From Apostichopus japonicus (lineage: Eukaryota; Echinodermata; Holothuroidea; Aspidochirotida; Stichopodidae), in contig NC_092571.1 of NCBI RefSeq assembly GCF_037975245.1, positions 26,862,564-26,926,563 of the forward strand: a stretch of DNA of 64,000 nucleotides, given 5' to 3'. Below, piece after piece: positions 1-13,512 of the stretch (its first letter is position 1; the number at the start of each line of letters is the position of its first letter). The translations under genes were made by a program, and so were the position numbers. Under the pieces are notes generated by a model that ran no database searches, had not been told where the DNA came from, and worked only from the letters and a program-made list of their open reading frames with translations.

Positions 1-428
1 GAGAGTACAGTGTAGAGTGGTACTAGCATCAGAATCAGATAAAGGCTTTAGGAACTGTTTATAATGTCAGTACGAGTGCTTTGCAGCATGACACGAGAGG
101 ATAGTATACAGTGCTATTAGCATCGAAAATTGTTTCAACTGGCTAGTGATGGCCCTGGTCTTCATGAATATTTGTTTATTTTGTGTAACAGGGGAGTGTC
201 GTCCTGTACAAGCTTGTATGCCAGCCGGCAGTGTAACTAATTGCAGCACAAAATGACACCCCCCCCCCACTCCCTTCAGTTGTTGTTCTCGAAGAGGGAC
301 ACAAGGGAGGTTGACATGGCAAAGTGTATTGGTGGGAGAGGGTGGAGGGGGGGGGGGGTCTGCGTTGGACGTGTCATCTATTATTCTTACTACATCCGGT
401 CGTCTGCCAGATATACACACACTTTGCT
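1..428. other. Non-coding; no gene seen
   Basis: Contains C-run and G-run tracts near 260 and 350. Open frames here pass through these tracts and have no protein-like features. Confidence 0.6.
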
Positions 429-434
429 TACGGG

Positions 435-883
435 TATGGCAAGCCATGTGGGACAAACACTGTATAATATATCCGCGTATTAATTGGAATATATCCGCGT
501 ATTAATTGGAATATATACGCGTATTAATTCGAACATACATGTGTTGTAGCCTACATGTGTAAAGTTTTGCTTTTTGAAGCGATCTCGCGAGCCCGCCAAA
601 ACATTTATCGTTGGTATATGTACACAGCAAGAGCGGAAATGTTTTTTCGTGTATATCCTAATTAATCCGTGCATTTATTGGATTTAATCCCCATATGTAT
701 TTTATTTAATACGTGTATATATTCGAATTAATACGTGTATATATTCGAATTAATACGCGGATATATTTAAGCCATATGATTGGCTAATAATATATACGCG
801 TATATATTCCAATTAATACGCGTATAAATTCTAATTAATACGCGGATATATTATGCAGTGTTTGTCCCACATGGCTTGCCATA
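435..883. mobile_element. 449-bp MITE with long inverted repeats and 6-bp duplication
   Basis: The left end TATGGCAAGCCATGTGGGAC (435) is repeated inverted at the right end, finishing at 883. The arms remain similar inwards through repeated GTATTAATTGGAATATAT-like units, giving arms of roughly 100 bp or more. Both sides carry TACGGG (429-434 and 884-889). The inner part is built of short alternating ATTAATACGCG/GAATATATACGCG repeats. No transposase is present. An alternative reading is a TA duplication around TGGCAAGCC ends, but then the shared TACGGG would be coincidence. Confidence 0.8.
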
Positions 884-2365
884 TACGGGACATCCAAGTA
901 TTACCATTTTCCAAATCCCATAGTGATATCATACACATCTTTATAGGACAGGTATACCGTTATGCTAAATTTGTCTTGCAGATCAGTCGTTTGTTTCAGT
1001 GGCAGTCAACAATGAGGATCCCGTCATTCTCTGTTAATTTACGTCATTCAACGAGTCACGTCATACCGAAAGTACGTTCTTAATCTTTGACGACAAAAGA
1101 ACGCAAACAAGGGACTATTGTTCATTCCCACAGTCAAACAGGTGAACTTATTTCCTTTCACCCAAGAGGACAATTTATTTCTCCGACCAAGGTACCTCTC
1201 TAATCACATTGATCTTCATCTATCAACATTGTCTTCAATTGATACATTAAAAAATATAAAATTGAGTTGTCAAGATGGCGTCTTCTTGGTCCTTGAATGA
1301 ACCAATCAGATAACAGAGTTTGGTCCTCTGTGGAAATTTTCAGAATAAAGTATATAAAAACTAAATGAAAGCTATGTATCCGTCGAGGTTATAGAAGAAT
1401 AACACCAACTAAGTTTTGACGGCCGTAAGCTGGAAATGGTATGCGGATAAGAGTTTGTTCTTCAAGGTCCAACCAACTGATTTTTTACGTAGAATCAAGT
1501 TTACTTTGAAATGTTCTCCGAAGTGATGGTTACGTTTAAAAAAAAAAACAATTACCTCCAATTTGGGGTTCTGAGTATCAAACTGGTGTTCGTGCTTTTA
1601 AAGGTTAATTTACGTACCTATTTTAGCTTATAACAATTCTTCATATTTTTTGTATAGCACTAGGCTACAGGCTGGAGCCGGAAGAGGGGAAGGGTAGGGA
1701 GGGGGCCTGAAGAGGGGGTGGAGAGTAGTGCCTCCTCCGTCGAAAAAAATTCTCATCTTTTAATATACAAATGTCGGGAAAATAATGAAAATAATATCAC
1801 CATTTGGCATTTAAGCCCCTTCACTAATACCAAATTTTCTAAAGAGTAGGAGACGGACATAAGCCAACACTCGTCCCCCTACCTACCCCACCCCTCCCAC
1901 CCAAAAAAATGAAATCAAGCTATGGACCGACTCGGCTTGCAAGTAGAGAAAAATCATTGAAAAGAACATTAATGTCTAATCGTATAATGTAGGGCCCATG
2001 CAGCGCGTTAGGCGGGTGGGATAGCCACAAGAATGTTCACGGCAATGATCTTCATTGGCGCCATCACGCCCCCTCCACCGATCTTACATCTGCAGTTCTA
2101 ATATGTAGAGTACTTGAATAAGATATATATCTCCGAGGCTAAGGGCGTGATATGCATAACACTTGCATTCAGGCAGGCTAAAATAACAGATATATTCACG
2201 TCGTCATACCCCGCTTCATATTTTTATTGCCTCTCAAATGAAAATAAACTATGACAACTATTACTGTATAAGCATCATGATGGAAGCAACAATTTCCCCT
2301 TTAAAATATGACTTTACGATGCCACTGGAAACCCCATAACTTCTTTATGAACACACAAAAGAGAG

Positions 2366-2390
2366 GTGGAGAGAGAGAGAGAGAGAGAGG
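2366..2390. repeat. (GA)n microsatellite
   Basis: A run of about 10 GA dinucleotides. Confidence 0.9.
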
Positions 2391-5300
2391 GGAAAAAAAA
2401 TAATAAAATCGTTTTTCATTAATAGACATTTTTATGACTACACGATACCCCAATATATTTTGTTTCTGAGGTGAAAGTTGCCAGTTTAATGATATAAGGG
2501 ATGGAAAGGGTATACATGATTATATGTGTCAGAAGGGTAAATAGACAATCGTGTTATACTTGTTCTCGTGATATCGTGCCATGAATTACGACTTGTAACT
2601 TTTTTTTTATGGATTAACTTCCAGATAAATAAAGAATCAATCAAACCAAGTTTTTGATTTGTATGTTGTAGAGTTTAGTTAAACCAATTGTCACAGGGGT
2701 ACTAGATGATAAGGGGGGGGGGGGGGTATGGAGGTTATAATTTACACCACGTGAAGGCAAGGGCATTTCTTCATTATGTTCGATGACACATTAAAACATG
2801 ACAAATGACGGCTAAGGGGGTGACGTTTGTGAGAATGAATGGATAAAGTATGAATTACTATACCAACCAGGAAGCTAATTCAAATAAAGTTTGTCTGTAG
2901 CATAACAAAACAATTTGTACTTTGCTCAACGTGAGGTCAAAAGTTTAAAAAATATGTTTTAAGTAAAAAAAAACCAAAACCCCAGATGTAATGCATCAGC
3001 ATTGTAAGACGTAAAATCTTAGAGAAACAAAAGCATTCTTATTAGTCGCCAATTTTCCGACTTTTCATCAAAGCTACAGAAAAACATAGGCTTCTCCAAA
3101 TAAAAGCCATTGTTTTTTCATCAAATTAAGTTAATCAACACCCCACCGATCTTCTGAATGTTCAACCAAATTAACATTTTGTAAAAAAAATCTACACAGT
3201 TATTGAAGTTCTCAAATGTGAAACAATTCTCTAAACTGTTTCAGTATAGGCTTATATAACCTATAGGTGTCTCAGTTTGATGCACTACAATGATCAATTA
3301 TGAATTGAATGGTGGTCGTGGTGGGTGTTGGTGTGTGTGTTACGGAGCACTACCCTCCTCAAACAACCCCAATCCCCCTTTCCACCATCCCCCTCAAAAA
3401 AGTAATAATAATGAAAGTTTAATACGCTTAAAAAGTTTGATCTTCTTCTTCGGTCACAATCGCCCTTTGAGGGATGCGCTACAGATTAAAGTTTCATGTT
3501 TTCACGCAAAATGAGCCCTCACCGTTCCAAACAATCCCATTATCGAATAAGTTTTTTTTCGGAGAATATAATAATATGGCGGGTGATCAGGTGACCTATT
3601 CGATGTTCCATAATCTTGTAATATTGTTTACTGTTGACCGTAGCAGCCAAACATCATGCTAGCTTCAACATCGCTGCCAGTTTGTATAGGCCTATATCCT
3701 CTATGAAATTCCCCACTCCCTGTAAGAGTCCTAAAAGTGGTAAATTATTTCTTCATAATAAAAGTTTCACGTCAAAAAAGAGAAAATTTTCTCGTGTTAA
3801 GGTTGTCTATATAAAATGTTGGGAAATTGGACAATGGCCACCTGTTAGCTCGTAATTACTTCAAATGCAGGTTACACCTGTTACAAGGTAACATGATAAA
3901 GCGCCACTTAGTATGGGACAACGCCATCCAGTTGTCCTTTTAGCACATTGAAACACCAAATTGAGTACGTACGTGTGGCTCGCAAAAGGTATTAAATCGC
4001 AGCCAACGAAAAAAGAAAAGAAAAGATTCTTGACAAATTTTAACGCGACACTTAACCTCCTATCAACATTGCATGTTCACTAATTGAATGTGATGCGCCC
4101 GCCGGGAGAGTTGCGTTTCCGGGTTTTTTTACCAACCAAAAATGTCACAGAAAAATAAAATGGAAAGGGTTGTAGACAAAAGACAGTGCATGGCGCATGC
4201 GTTGTCACATTCAAACAAAATACAATTGAATATATACAATAATCTTTTTCCCAGCAACTCAGTATTTAGGGTAAGCGTTAAATGTGGGCGGTAGCCAGGT
4301 ATATACGATATTGTAAAAGTGCATGATAGCATTTTAAATGATTTTCCGGTGGCATGGGTAATGTTACATATTCAACGCGGTATACTTGAAAACTTCTACT
4401 CAACATATTGCCCCCTTACTGGAAGTATCGTCGCCTGAATGTAACCCATTTTGACCCGCCTTACTAACTCAAGGACGTAGATCACAGTGGGTGGTATGTG
4501 ACGTCATCATGGCAGTTATTCTTCAAACGCTTTACATTCCTGTGCTTTTTTGTTGATTTATCCTTGAAATGTCATACTTTGGAAAGTTAACACTTATAGC
4601 TGAAAAAGTTCTCTAGGAAATTTTGGGAAATTTTAATTTCCTCTTTGGCTGAATTATAAAGCAAAATTAAAGCTTTCCTTTTTTTTTCACTCATTTGCCA
4701 TGATGACATCATTTCCTCTGTTGTCGCCAAATGCATTCACAAAATATTGCCAGATTACAAAAATACTATGAGGATGTAGTTTTGACATAAAAGTGAAAAT
4801 ATGAAAAAATGAATAGATAAAGGTTACTATTATACTAATAATAATAATAAAAAGAAAATTGATATTGATATTAACTTTGTTCTACGTAGCACAGTTGGTA
4901 TCATTTCTTCTCAAAAACGCCTGGTTTTGCGATTTGTAAACGGACACCGAAAGGAGGCAGGGCGATGGCGAAAACAATAGATACTGTAGTGGGTTGGTTC
5001 AGGGGTTCAAGACGCGCTGCCAGAATTATTGGTCAGGCTAACTTTCAAGAACAAACAGAAAATCTTACCGTTTAGTTGCAGTTTCAGATTAAGCTGGAGA
5101 AATCAATATTAGTTGACTAGTTAAACGTAGGGGACCCTTAAATCAACTCGTATAACATTTAAGATTACGTATTCATTACAAGCATGTTAGCAATTAATGC
5201 TTGCCTCTGTGTTGCTGCTTTTGTTGTTTTGTTATCGTGTTTGTTATTGATGTTATATTTCGATTGCTTAGCTGAGTCTATGTACTAGCTGGGTCACATT

Positions 5301-6296
5301 TCTTTCCATTGCTCTCTATACAGCCTGTACCACATATAACCGTATTCACCCAGCACAGAGCTTCATAGGGTTTGAGAATTATGTGATTATTTTGACGATG
5401 GTTTGTCAGCTTTGTCTACATGACAGTAACATTCTCAAGATGAGACCCATGTACTACAGGTGTAGCATGGAACGCCAAAGTGCTCACAAGAATTGTTGCA
5501 TAAACAAGGCAAGGATGATGTCAAAATGTACGATGATACTGTTAAAAAAACAAGAAGCGCTACCTTCGTTTGTTTTGTTCATCAACATCGTTTATTGTGA
5601 GTCTTTCAGCGTTCAATAGTATAGTAGCTTAAAGGACTGAGGACATCCGTACTCTAACACTCTAAGCGCAGTGCAAGTTCAAAGAATGCACACGTGCAAA
5701 TAGCTGCTGATGACGTCATAACATCCTTGTGTACGTCCCCGTTTCAACAGAACGGAGAGAGTCCTTTAAGGAATGTGATGTACATATGCGATGTATGTCA
5801 TCGCCATAGCATCGCCATCACCCCGAGGGCTGAACGATTCATACTCAACTCGTATGGAGTTGATGCACACAGCATCAGCCATTTAAACTTATGCAAGACT
5901 GCTCGCGAAGAGTCGTTCGGTTTCTTTATACTTCCCTTGTGATCACCCATGCCGCATGGAATCTGATAACCCCCACCCTCCCCTCCCTCTTAACTCATCC
6001 TCAATCCTCTCTCAAAATTTGAATACGTGCTCATCTAGATGTTGCTGAGGTTGATAAATTGCTCCCGTCACAGTCCCAGTCCGCCTCTACAAGGACTGTG
6101 AGCACGTTCTCATACTAAACATGCTCATGCTAAACTAACCACTGTATCAGCCCCGTCTCCCATTACATGTTGTACCACTGAGAGTATCTGGTCGCACGCA
6201 GGAATGGGTGGGGGAGGGGGGTTGAGGATCATCAGCCCCTCCCCCACCACATTGGGGTCGGATTCGACCTCAATGCCACACCCCATGTAGGTGTAA

Positions 6297-6315
6297 AATC
6301 CTGGCTCCGCCACTG
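6297..6315. repeat. Orphan hAT-type terminal repeat
   Basis: Read on the minus strand, the segment starts CAGTGGCGGAGCCAGGATT, a widespread hAT MITE terminus. The preceding DNA (6200-6296) is the usual G/C-run subterminal region. I did not find a partner end, so this is a truncated copy or a solo end. Confidence 0.55.
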
Positions 6316-9300
6316 GCACGGGTATTTCCCTTCTCGGCTACAGTTTTTATGACGTCATTCATCGGTTCCCAACGCTGAATCTACAATATCGACTTTTCGA
6401 CTCTCATGGTGCTGTTCGGCACGATGTCCTTGACCTCCCAAAATGCCAACAGCAACAACAACAACGAAAGTTGTTAAATACATATTTCACCAAGGTCAAA
6501 TGGAGGTCAAAAGGAGGGAGTTGGGGGAGGGCGGGCAAGGAAATGTGAGGAGCTGGGAGGAGTCGATGGGAGAGAAAGTTGAGTGAAACTGGATGACTGT
6601 TTACCACAGAATATTGACTATTTTGTTTAGAAATAAGTTGGAACCGTTTTGAAAGTGAATTTCGGAATAAAATAAAATATTTAGAACATGACCTATATTA
6701 ATATCTCTCCTTCTTGACATTTAAAAGAATAAACCGCAATTTGGGTAATAAAGTAAATAATTTATAAGTATATGTTTTTGGCCATTGCAAGTGAACTTTG
6801 AAACTGTTTATTATAAACATAATGTCACAAGGTAAACGCAGCGAGTAGCATATACCGTTCTGATTTGCCTCATTAACCAAGTCGAAGGTAAAGGAACTTT
6901 GTTTCATCGAATCAATTTGAAAGTTTGTAACAAGACCTTATTGGCAAGATCAAATTTGAAACCCACTTGGGTTTTGGGAACACCAACTGTCATGCAAATT
7001 ATAGAAGAATAAAAAAGGTCCTGTTGCGACCCCTAATTGCCACATAGTGGCGTCCCTTAAGAACAACAAAATATCGACAGGCCATTGTCATCTGTATTGC
7101 CGCTTCCCTCAATTTGTAACACAGTGACGTCTCTTGTAAACCCTATTTCCTAGCAATTTGACATTTTCTGCCCTTTCGTTTTCACAGCTGCTAAGTAGAA
7201 TGAACGACAGTCGGACTTGGAAGAAGAAGAAAAAAAACGGATCACTGTAGACTTTCCATAGTCCCATAAATTCATAAATCGTATAGTTACATGTATAGGT
7301 TACGATGGTTACAGTGAAAATACCATATCTTGCTATACCTATACCGTTCGCTATATATTGTGTGCTACAAGATACAGTGTTGCTACGCTAAAGACACCAG
7401 TCTGGTACCGGGCGCTAGTGTGTGCTATCAGGCTATCTGGCTGCTACGTGACTGACTCTACCAGCAGGAGGTAGAAGGTTGTTGTGTGTTAACAAGCTAG
7501 AATTGCTAAGTTATTGACACCAATCTGGTACGTGGAGCTCTAGCTATATATATACTCGATATGGCAATGTGTGCTATAGCAGGGGAAGTACTCTTTACCT
7601 GATGCATGATGGTAAATCACCGAGGTGAATGTCCCACCATGCTATTCGGTTCCATACCACAGATCCGATCCGTATGATATGATAAAAAGAACGTTAAATT
7701 GAAGCAGATTAATCGAGGTAAAGTAAATTAATCGTGGTAAGTCATGAACGTTGGCAATAGTTCACATAAATGAGTCATTAAGGTGCTCGCAACAGTGAAT
7801 CATCAACCGTTCGTGATACTTATAGCACAACATAAAAAAAAATAAAAAATAATAAAAAACCCGAAACAAACTCAGTCAAGACGATCATGACTTTGACGCT
7901 GTCGTTTTGTAAGTTTTTACTTACTTGTATTATATTATTTTTTAGTACAAACGAAAATTCAAAGTAGATTCTGTTCTCCTTCACATCAGGCGGAGAAAAC
8001 TTGATATCGTTGGCACCAAAACCGAAGCCATATTAAAACTAAGAAAACATACATGTTATAATGTGACGTGACTATTCTACACGAGCTCCATTAGTAATGT
8101 ATATGCATGGCCGTTGGTTTATACACCAAGATTAAAACATCAACAATATTCGTTTCTCATTGATGGCATAGGAATACTTAGTGGGCCCCCAATCAAAAAT
8201 GTTGTGAAATTTCCCCCAAGTTAAAATTTTCTTAAATAACACCGAAAAACATGATATTACGTCTGTCTTTTTTTTTTTCTGTTTTCAGGAGGAGGGAAGG
8301 GGAGGGGTGGGTGGGGTAGTGGAGTTTGAAAAAAAATTCATTTGATGTGTATATTAGACGAAACCAATACAATATCTCTTTAAGGTTTATCTGTCCGGAC
8401 ATAAACTATAGATACAGTGGGACAACATTTAATGATCCACCGGGACGTATACGATGCTCCATAAGAACAGAGTAGTGTGTACAGTATACGTGAATAGGGC
8501 CAGGGAGTTGTTATGGAACTCCCTGATAGGCTGGTCACCGAGGTTTCTCAACTTTGTCAAAATAAATAGCACCTCTTGACAGTTCTTTCACCTTGATTCT
8601 GATTTATTATGACGTCAAGTTTTAGTGCGAAACGAATCGTGTAAAGAAATATTTAACGCGTAACTTGGTTTGCAAAGAGAAGAACTTAACTCCGGATAAC
8701 GAAAACACATCCGCATGCCAATGACAATGAAAGCAAATAATATGCGACGATCCGGGACAAAATGGCCGCTGTTTGATCGAAAATAGCGGAAGAATAAATA
8801 GACGATGTAATCAAGGGTGACTTATTGCAGAAACAAAAGCTCGCAGTTAAATATTTAAGTATCGTGGTGGAAAAATACGTTCCGGTTGTGATCAAAATAA
8901 TAGCAGCATCGGGCTTTGACGGGGGTTACATGGATTGGCCGGAAAGAAACTATACAGTAGTGGAGTCTCTTTAAATCGCGCCGATTGGAATTTACTCTAA
9001 ACGTCTTCTTTTGCTTCAAATTGAAGAAGAAAGATGGCGTGGCAGTGTTGATTTCCGCATTATTTTAAATGATGAAAATAATTCTAAGCCCCATGAGTAC
9101 GAAAGATATGTGCAGCCGTATATGTTTCTATCATTTCAGCCTGTATATTCAAAGGAACTTTATTCGAGATATGGTTCTGGTTATGGAAAGGAAAAACACT
9201 TTCAGCCCCCTGAGCTTGGGCCCCAGGGAACAATTGTCACCGTGGGCCCGCTCCCTTTTTAAGCTTTCGTTTCTCTTTAAGTATCATAATATGGATATGA

Positions 9301-9597
9301 GAATACATTATTCTTTAACCCATACAAAATAATTAAAAACTTTAAAACAAACTTTATACATTACTTTTTACAACAGCTTTGAATAGCCTATATAATTTGC
9401 ATGGTAAGCTACTGATTGCTTATATGAGAATGTTAGTATTCACGGTTTCCATGGTGACATTTATTAAGCAAGTCAACTTTCACCGATTTTTTTTTAACCA
9501 TCAACCATGCCTTCTATTTCTTCTTCTTTTCCTTTGCATGACTTGATAGTCGATACAATATCATATTCACAATTGCTATTATGACTGCATGTGGACA

Positions 9598-9822
9598 ATA
9601 TAAACATCATATGACGATATAAGCCTATACATCATATGACGATATAAGCCTATACATCATATGACGATATAAACATCATATGACGATATAAACATCATAT
9701 GACGATATAAACATCATATGACGATATAAACATCATATGACGATATAAACATCATATGACGATATAAACATCATATGACGATATATACATCATATGACGA
9801 TATATACGTTATGTGACGATAA
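9598..9822. repeat. 19-bp minisatellite, about 11 copies
   Basis: The unit is TATAAACATCATATGACGA. The first copies carry a 6-bp insertion (TATAAGCCTATACATC...), giving 25-bp variants. The last copies decay to TATATACGTTATGTGACGA. Confidence 0.92.
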
Positions 9823-9983
9823 GGGTAGTATATCTAATCTTTCACTCGCTCCTTTGCATGTCAAAGCTACCAGTCCAAACCACTTTTGACCCAATCTGGT
9901 TTAACCTGTCAAGTTGCCCACTATAGGGTTACACACAGTGCGACCTTAGTTGACCTGTACTGGGCATACACCATAATCTCGTC

Positions 9984-10052
<69 letters not shown>

Positions 10053-13000
10053 CTTTCCCGCCAAAGACCTGAATTCAAATGACCCTACATACATCAGTGT
10101 GTATACTAGTGCGGAATGTGATCTTTAAACTGTTACAAAATGAAACTTCCCCAAAACAATTTTAACCTCTTGTGTTTAAGTGTCCGCGAAACAAACCCAG
10201 TCGCATTATCTTCCGAAGGAGTAAGAAATTAGATTTGAGCACCCCCGCTTGCCGCTATGGGCGGCCACTTAAACCTGGACAACAACAAAGTTCGTAGAAA
10301 AAAATTTAAGAGAGCGAATCGAAAGGTCTAGGAAAAGGAAATGAGAAAATCAGTCGAGACAAATATGTTTGCATCCATATAATTACCCGAGACAGGGTGA
10401 ACATGTGGTGAGATGACTGGTGAAATAAACGGCTGAAATAAACCTAGCTGATCCGCAGGGAAACATTGCTAAACCGGTTTTTTGACATTCCAATTGTAAC
10501 CTTCTTTGTAAAGGGTATTTTACTGGTATGACGAATTATGGAAAGGAATGCCTCTGCCATATTTGACCTGTTCGTACAGTACTTCCTCGAACGGAAAGCT
10601 GCCGCTGTCACTTAACAGCTCCCTGTATTATTACCACTAGCCATTATCACTACCAACCCACCACACCCCTCCCCTCCCAATATTTAAATGCGATGACCAG
10701 TGTAGGCCAAGACGATTCTTCTAATGTATGCACACACACATGTTAAGTCAATTCACCAAAGACAACACAAAATTTATTATAGACAAAACACATACAAGAC
10801 CCTTTTTGATCCACAGTATGACATTCTTACACAATTTACAGGACAATATCGTCAATGCCAAACAGTGATGGACTTTCATGTTTAGTGTCCTCTCAGTGAC
10901 ATGATGCAAATGGCGGGAAAATGCAAATCATAGGAAATATTAGAATAACATTAACCAAACATGCATATACGCGATTTCATTAAATTTGATAGAGACGTAA
11001 CAACATTCTACCTAATAGCCTATACTTCACTCATTATGAAGTCGAATTTGTCGAAAACCTATAGAGAGATATGTGGAAATATGTCTTCTGTATGTGTTTT
11101 CAATAGAAAACATTATAGCCAAATGTAGAATAATATTCCATCAGAGTCCTTCCTTATTGTCATTAAATGGCAATATAAAGAAACAACCTTGTTTAGAAAC
11201 GCACATGCAGTGCATATAAACCACTGGACTGGGATTTAATACACCATATAGTTACATTCTGGAAGGCCAACATGTTGCTTTAAAAGCAGAGCGATTGATA
11301 CAGTTGATAATAATTGTGGTCCTAAGTCTTGAAACTGAATCAAACCGTCAGATTCCTGCCAATTACTAACTTGAAAGATTTTTCTCCCTAGGTGAGGGAC
11401 CTCTAATAGGTTTGACGGAGATGACTCATTCGAAATTATGTTTACGACTCGAATTAGTTACTTTGAAAGGACTTTTGATAGAATAAGCTAATAACTCTTC
11501 TATTTTACGACTTCTCGCGAGGAAACGTCTAATCGCCCTGCACGAGCAGCCCCCCCCCCCCCTTTGTTTCCCCCAATTCAATTGAAGGGCTATACGGTAC
11601 TACACCATCCCAGATGGGTGGCGTGGATGGTTTACCGTATCGTAAAACGAGTTCCGGTTTACGACTCAGAAAACAAAGGGATGGAGATAACTACAGGACA
11701 AAACTAACCAACATCTCATCTTTGCTTTGCATAACATCATCCGCTTTTAAATTACAGAAAGAAGCTTTTTTTTGTCTTTTCTTTTCTTCGAAGGAACCTC
11801 GGTAGATAAAGTCCACGGTTTTAATGACGCAGTTTCGCTGATTTTACGATGTCGGTGTACCTTTATTCAAACAATGTTGTCAGAACAGAGAGATTATCTA
11901 TTAGAAAAGGGTTAATAGCGCGACTATTCCATTTAGGAACACTAAAGGATTCGTTCACATCTTTCTGCACAGAATCATAGCCAACTTACGTTGGTAGCTA
12001 AGTCTCAAGTGTTTGTTACTAACCGGAAAGATATGAAAAGAACCTGTCTGGTCCATGGACAGACTTAGCTTTTCTGTTTTAGTCCCTTGTAGTCACACTG
12101 GGATGATGATAGGAAGAACAAACAGAAATGGGGTATAGTGTTGGTTACACGAGGGGTAGGAGGCGTAGAGTCGAGGCGTAGAGTCGAGGCGAGAGGAAGG
12201 GGAGGGCGTAAGTGAGTTCAAACGGGCCTGCAATTATTCAATGATTCAATGCAGTGATTTTATGAAGTCATGAGGAGGGCCCAGGGACACTTATGTCAAG
12301 CAGTCCTCTTTTAGATTTCTTTTAATCTCAATTACGAAATATAATAAAAATGGCAATATCTTATTTTTTTCTCATATTTTCCTTTGTCCCAGGGGTTATA
12401 TGTAGCACCCTTGATTCCCGTTTCTCATCAGACTCGGATGGCATGTCATCATCATTTCCAGCGTTCGCGTTATTTACATAATTATCAACAATGCAATGAA
12501 AAGTTCTCTCTTAGCTTATAACCAATAACGCCCAATTGTATTGGTAATTGGAAATAGTACTCTGTTAATTTTATTGTCGGAGTTTAGCTGATTCAATCCC
12601 TGAGAATATAGCGGTTGCTGCATTCACCGTCGGCTCACTTTGAATAATCTAACGACTCCCTTCCCCATACCGCCCCTTCCCCCATACCGTCCCATACCCC
12701 ATACCGTCCCTTTTCCCCATGATACCTTCTTGTATTCCTCTTCTCCTGTCTCGAATGATATTTGCTTTATATCATTCGTCATTGTTTCTTCATAGGACAA
12801 TCTTATTCGAGTTTAGCCTATGCCAGTGAAGGAAAATGGAAATCACGACTTTGCCAAGTCTCGCTGAAGGTATTCATTTTGCATCACACATTAAGGGTGC
12901 TAATATTTAGCTTTCTTAATTCTTTTTTTCGGGAAGATATGACCCTTCAGTTTAATTCTAGACTGAGTAAGGGTAAAGTAAAGAACTTGCATCGGAAAGG

Positions 13001-13270
13001 TGGTAACTACTTTGAAGGAAGGGAGTGGTGGGGGAGGGGGACTTGGGGAAGGAAAACCCCCAGCTGAAGTTTTTATAACGAGATTGAATACTTTCATGAA
13101 CAAGTATAAAGAAAGCCTATGAGAATACATTGTGGCAAGAACTGTTTCATTCTTGTCAACAAGAAAGGTTACCATGGTAATTGTCATATTTAGGCTAAGA
13201 CAAAGGAGGTTTTGGTTTAAAGTGATTGTAGGAAAAGAACTAAGATATTGAAAAGACAGTAGAAACTCAC
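9823..13270. other. Non-coding, probable Wnt4 intron
   Basis: Apart from the AT microsatellite and small CCCATACCGTCCC-type repeats near 12660-12720, nothing is recognised. No Wnt exon with the expected CGCD or SGSC motifs was seen on the minus strand. Confidence 0.6.
9988..10052. repeat. (AT)n microsatellite
   Basis: A run of about 30 AT dinucleotides with one break near its end. It lies about 170 bp after the 19-bp minisatellite. Confidence 0.95.
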
Positions 13271-13512
13271 CGTTATCCAATACAGGTCCGAATACAGTGA
13301 AGGGATCCACAGTTGAACAATTCCATCTTCTGTTATGAAATTGTTTCTGGCATTCAAGTATGGATATGTGAGCCCCTTGACTAACACTGTCCATCACCTC
13401 CAAGTTCCTCTTACAAATAGCAATTTGTCGGTTTACCAGCCCAGGAATGACGTCACAATTCTCTGTTGTCTCGATGGAATTAATTCCTATCGATTGGACG
13501 TTGAACATCGCT
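13271..13512 (-). CDS. Wnt4: Wnt4 internal exon (partial gene)
   Basis: Wnt4 is a secreted, lipid-modified ligand for Frizzled receptors. This exon encodes about 80 residues of the N-terminal alpha-helical domain. It contains CKRNLEVMDSV, ECQKQFHNRRWNCST and VFGPVLDNG, corresponding to human WNT4 CKRNLEVMDSV, ECQYQFRNRRWNCST and VFGKVVTQG; the first string is diagnostic of Wnt4 among Wnts. The acceptor is ATCACAG|AGCG and the donor is AACG|GTGAGT, in phase 1 after Gly as in vertebrate WNT4. The signal-peptide exon (towards higher coordinates) and later exons (towards position 1), which hold the palmitoylated Ser hairpin, were not seen. So either the introns exceed 13 kb or those exons lie beyond the window edge. 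Confidence 0.92.

Larger units (their letters stand above)
890..9597. other. Gene-poor AT-rich stretch
   Basis: I see no recognisable exon. Contents are scattered poly-A/T, purine-rich runs near 1680, 2705 and 8290, the GA repeat and an orphan hAT end near 6300. If the Wnt4 gene continues to the left, this is its intron or downstream region. Confidence 0.6.
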
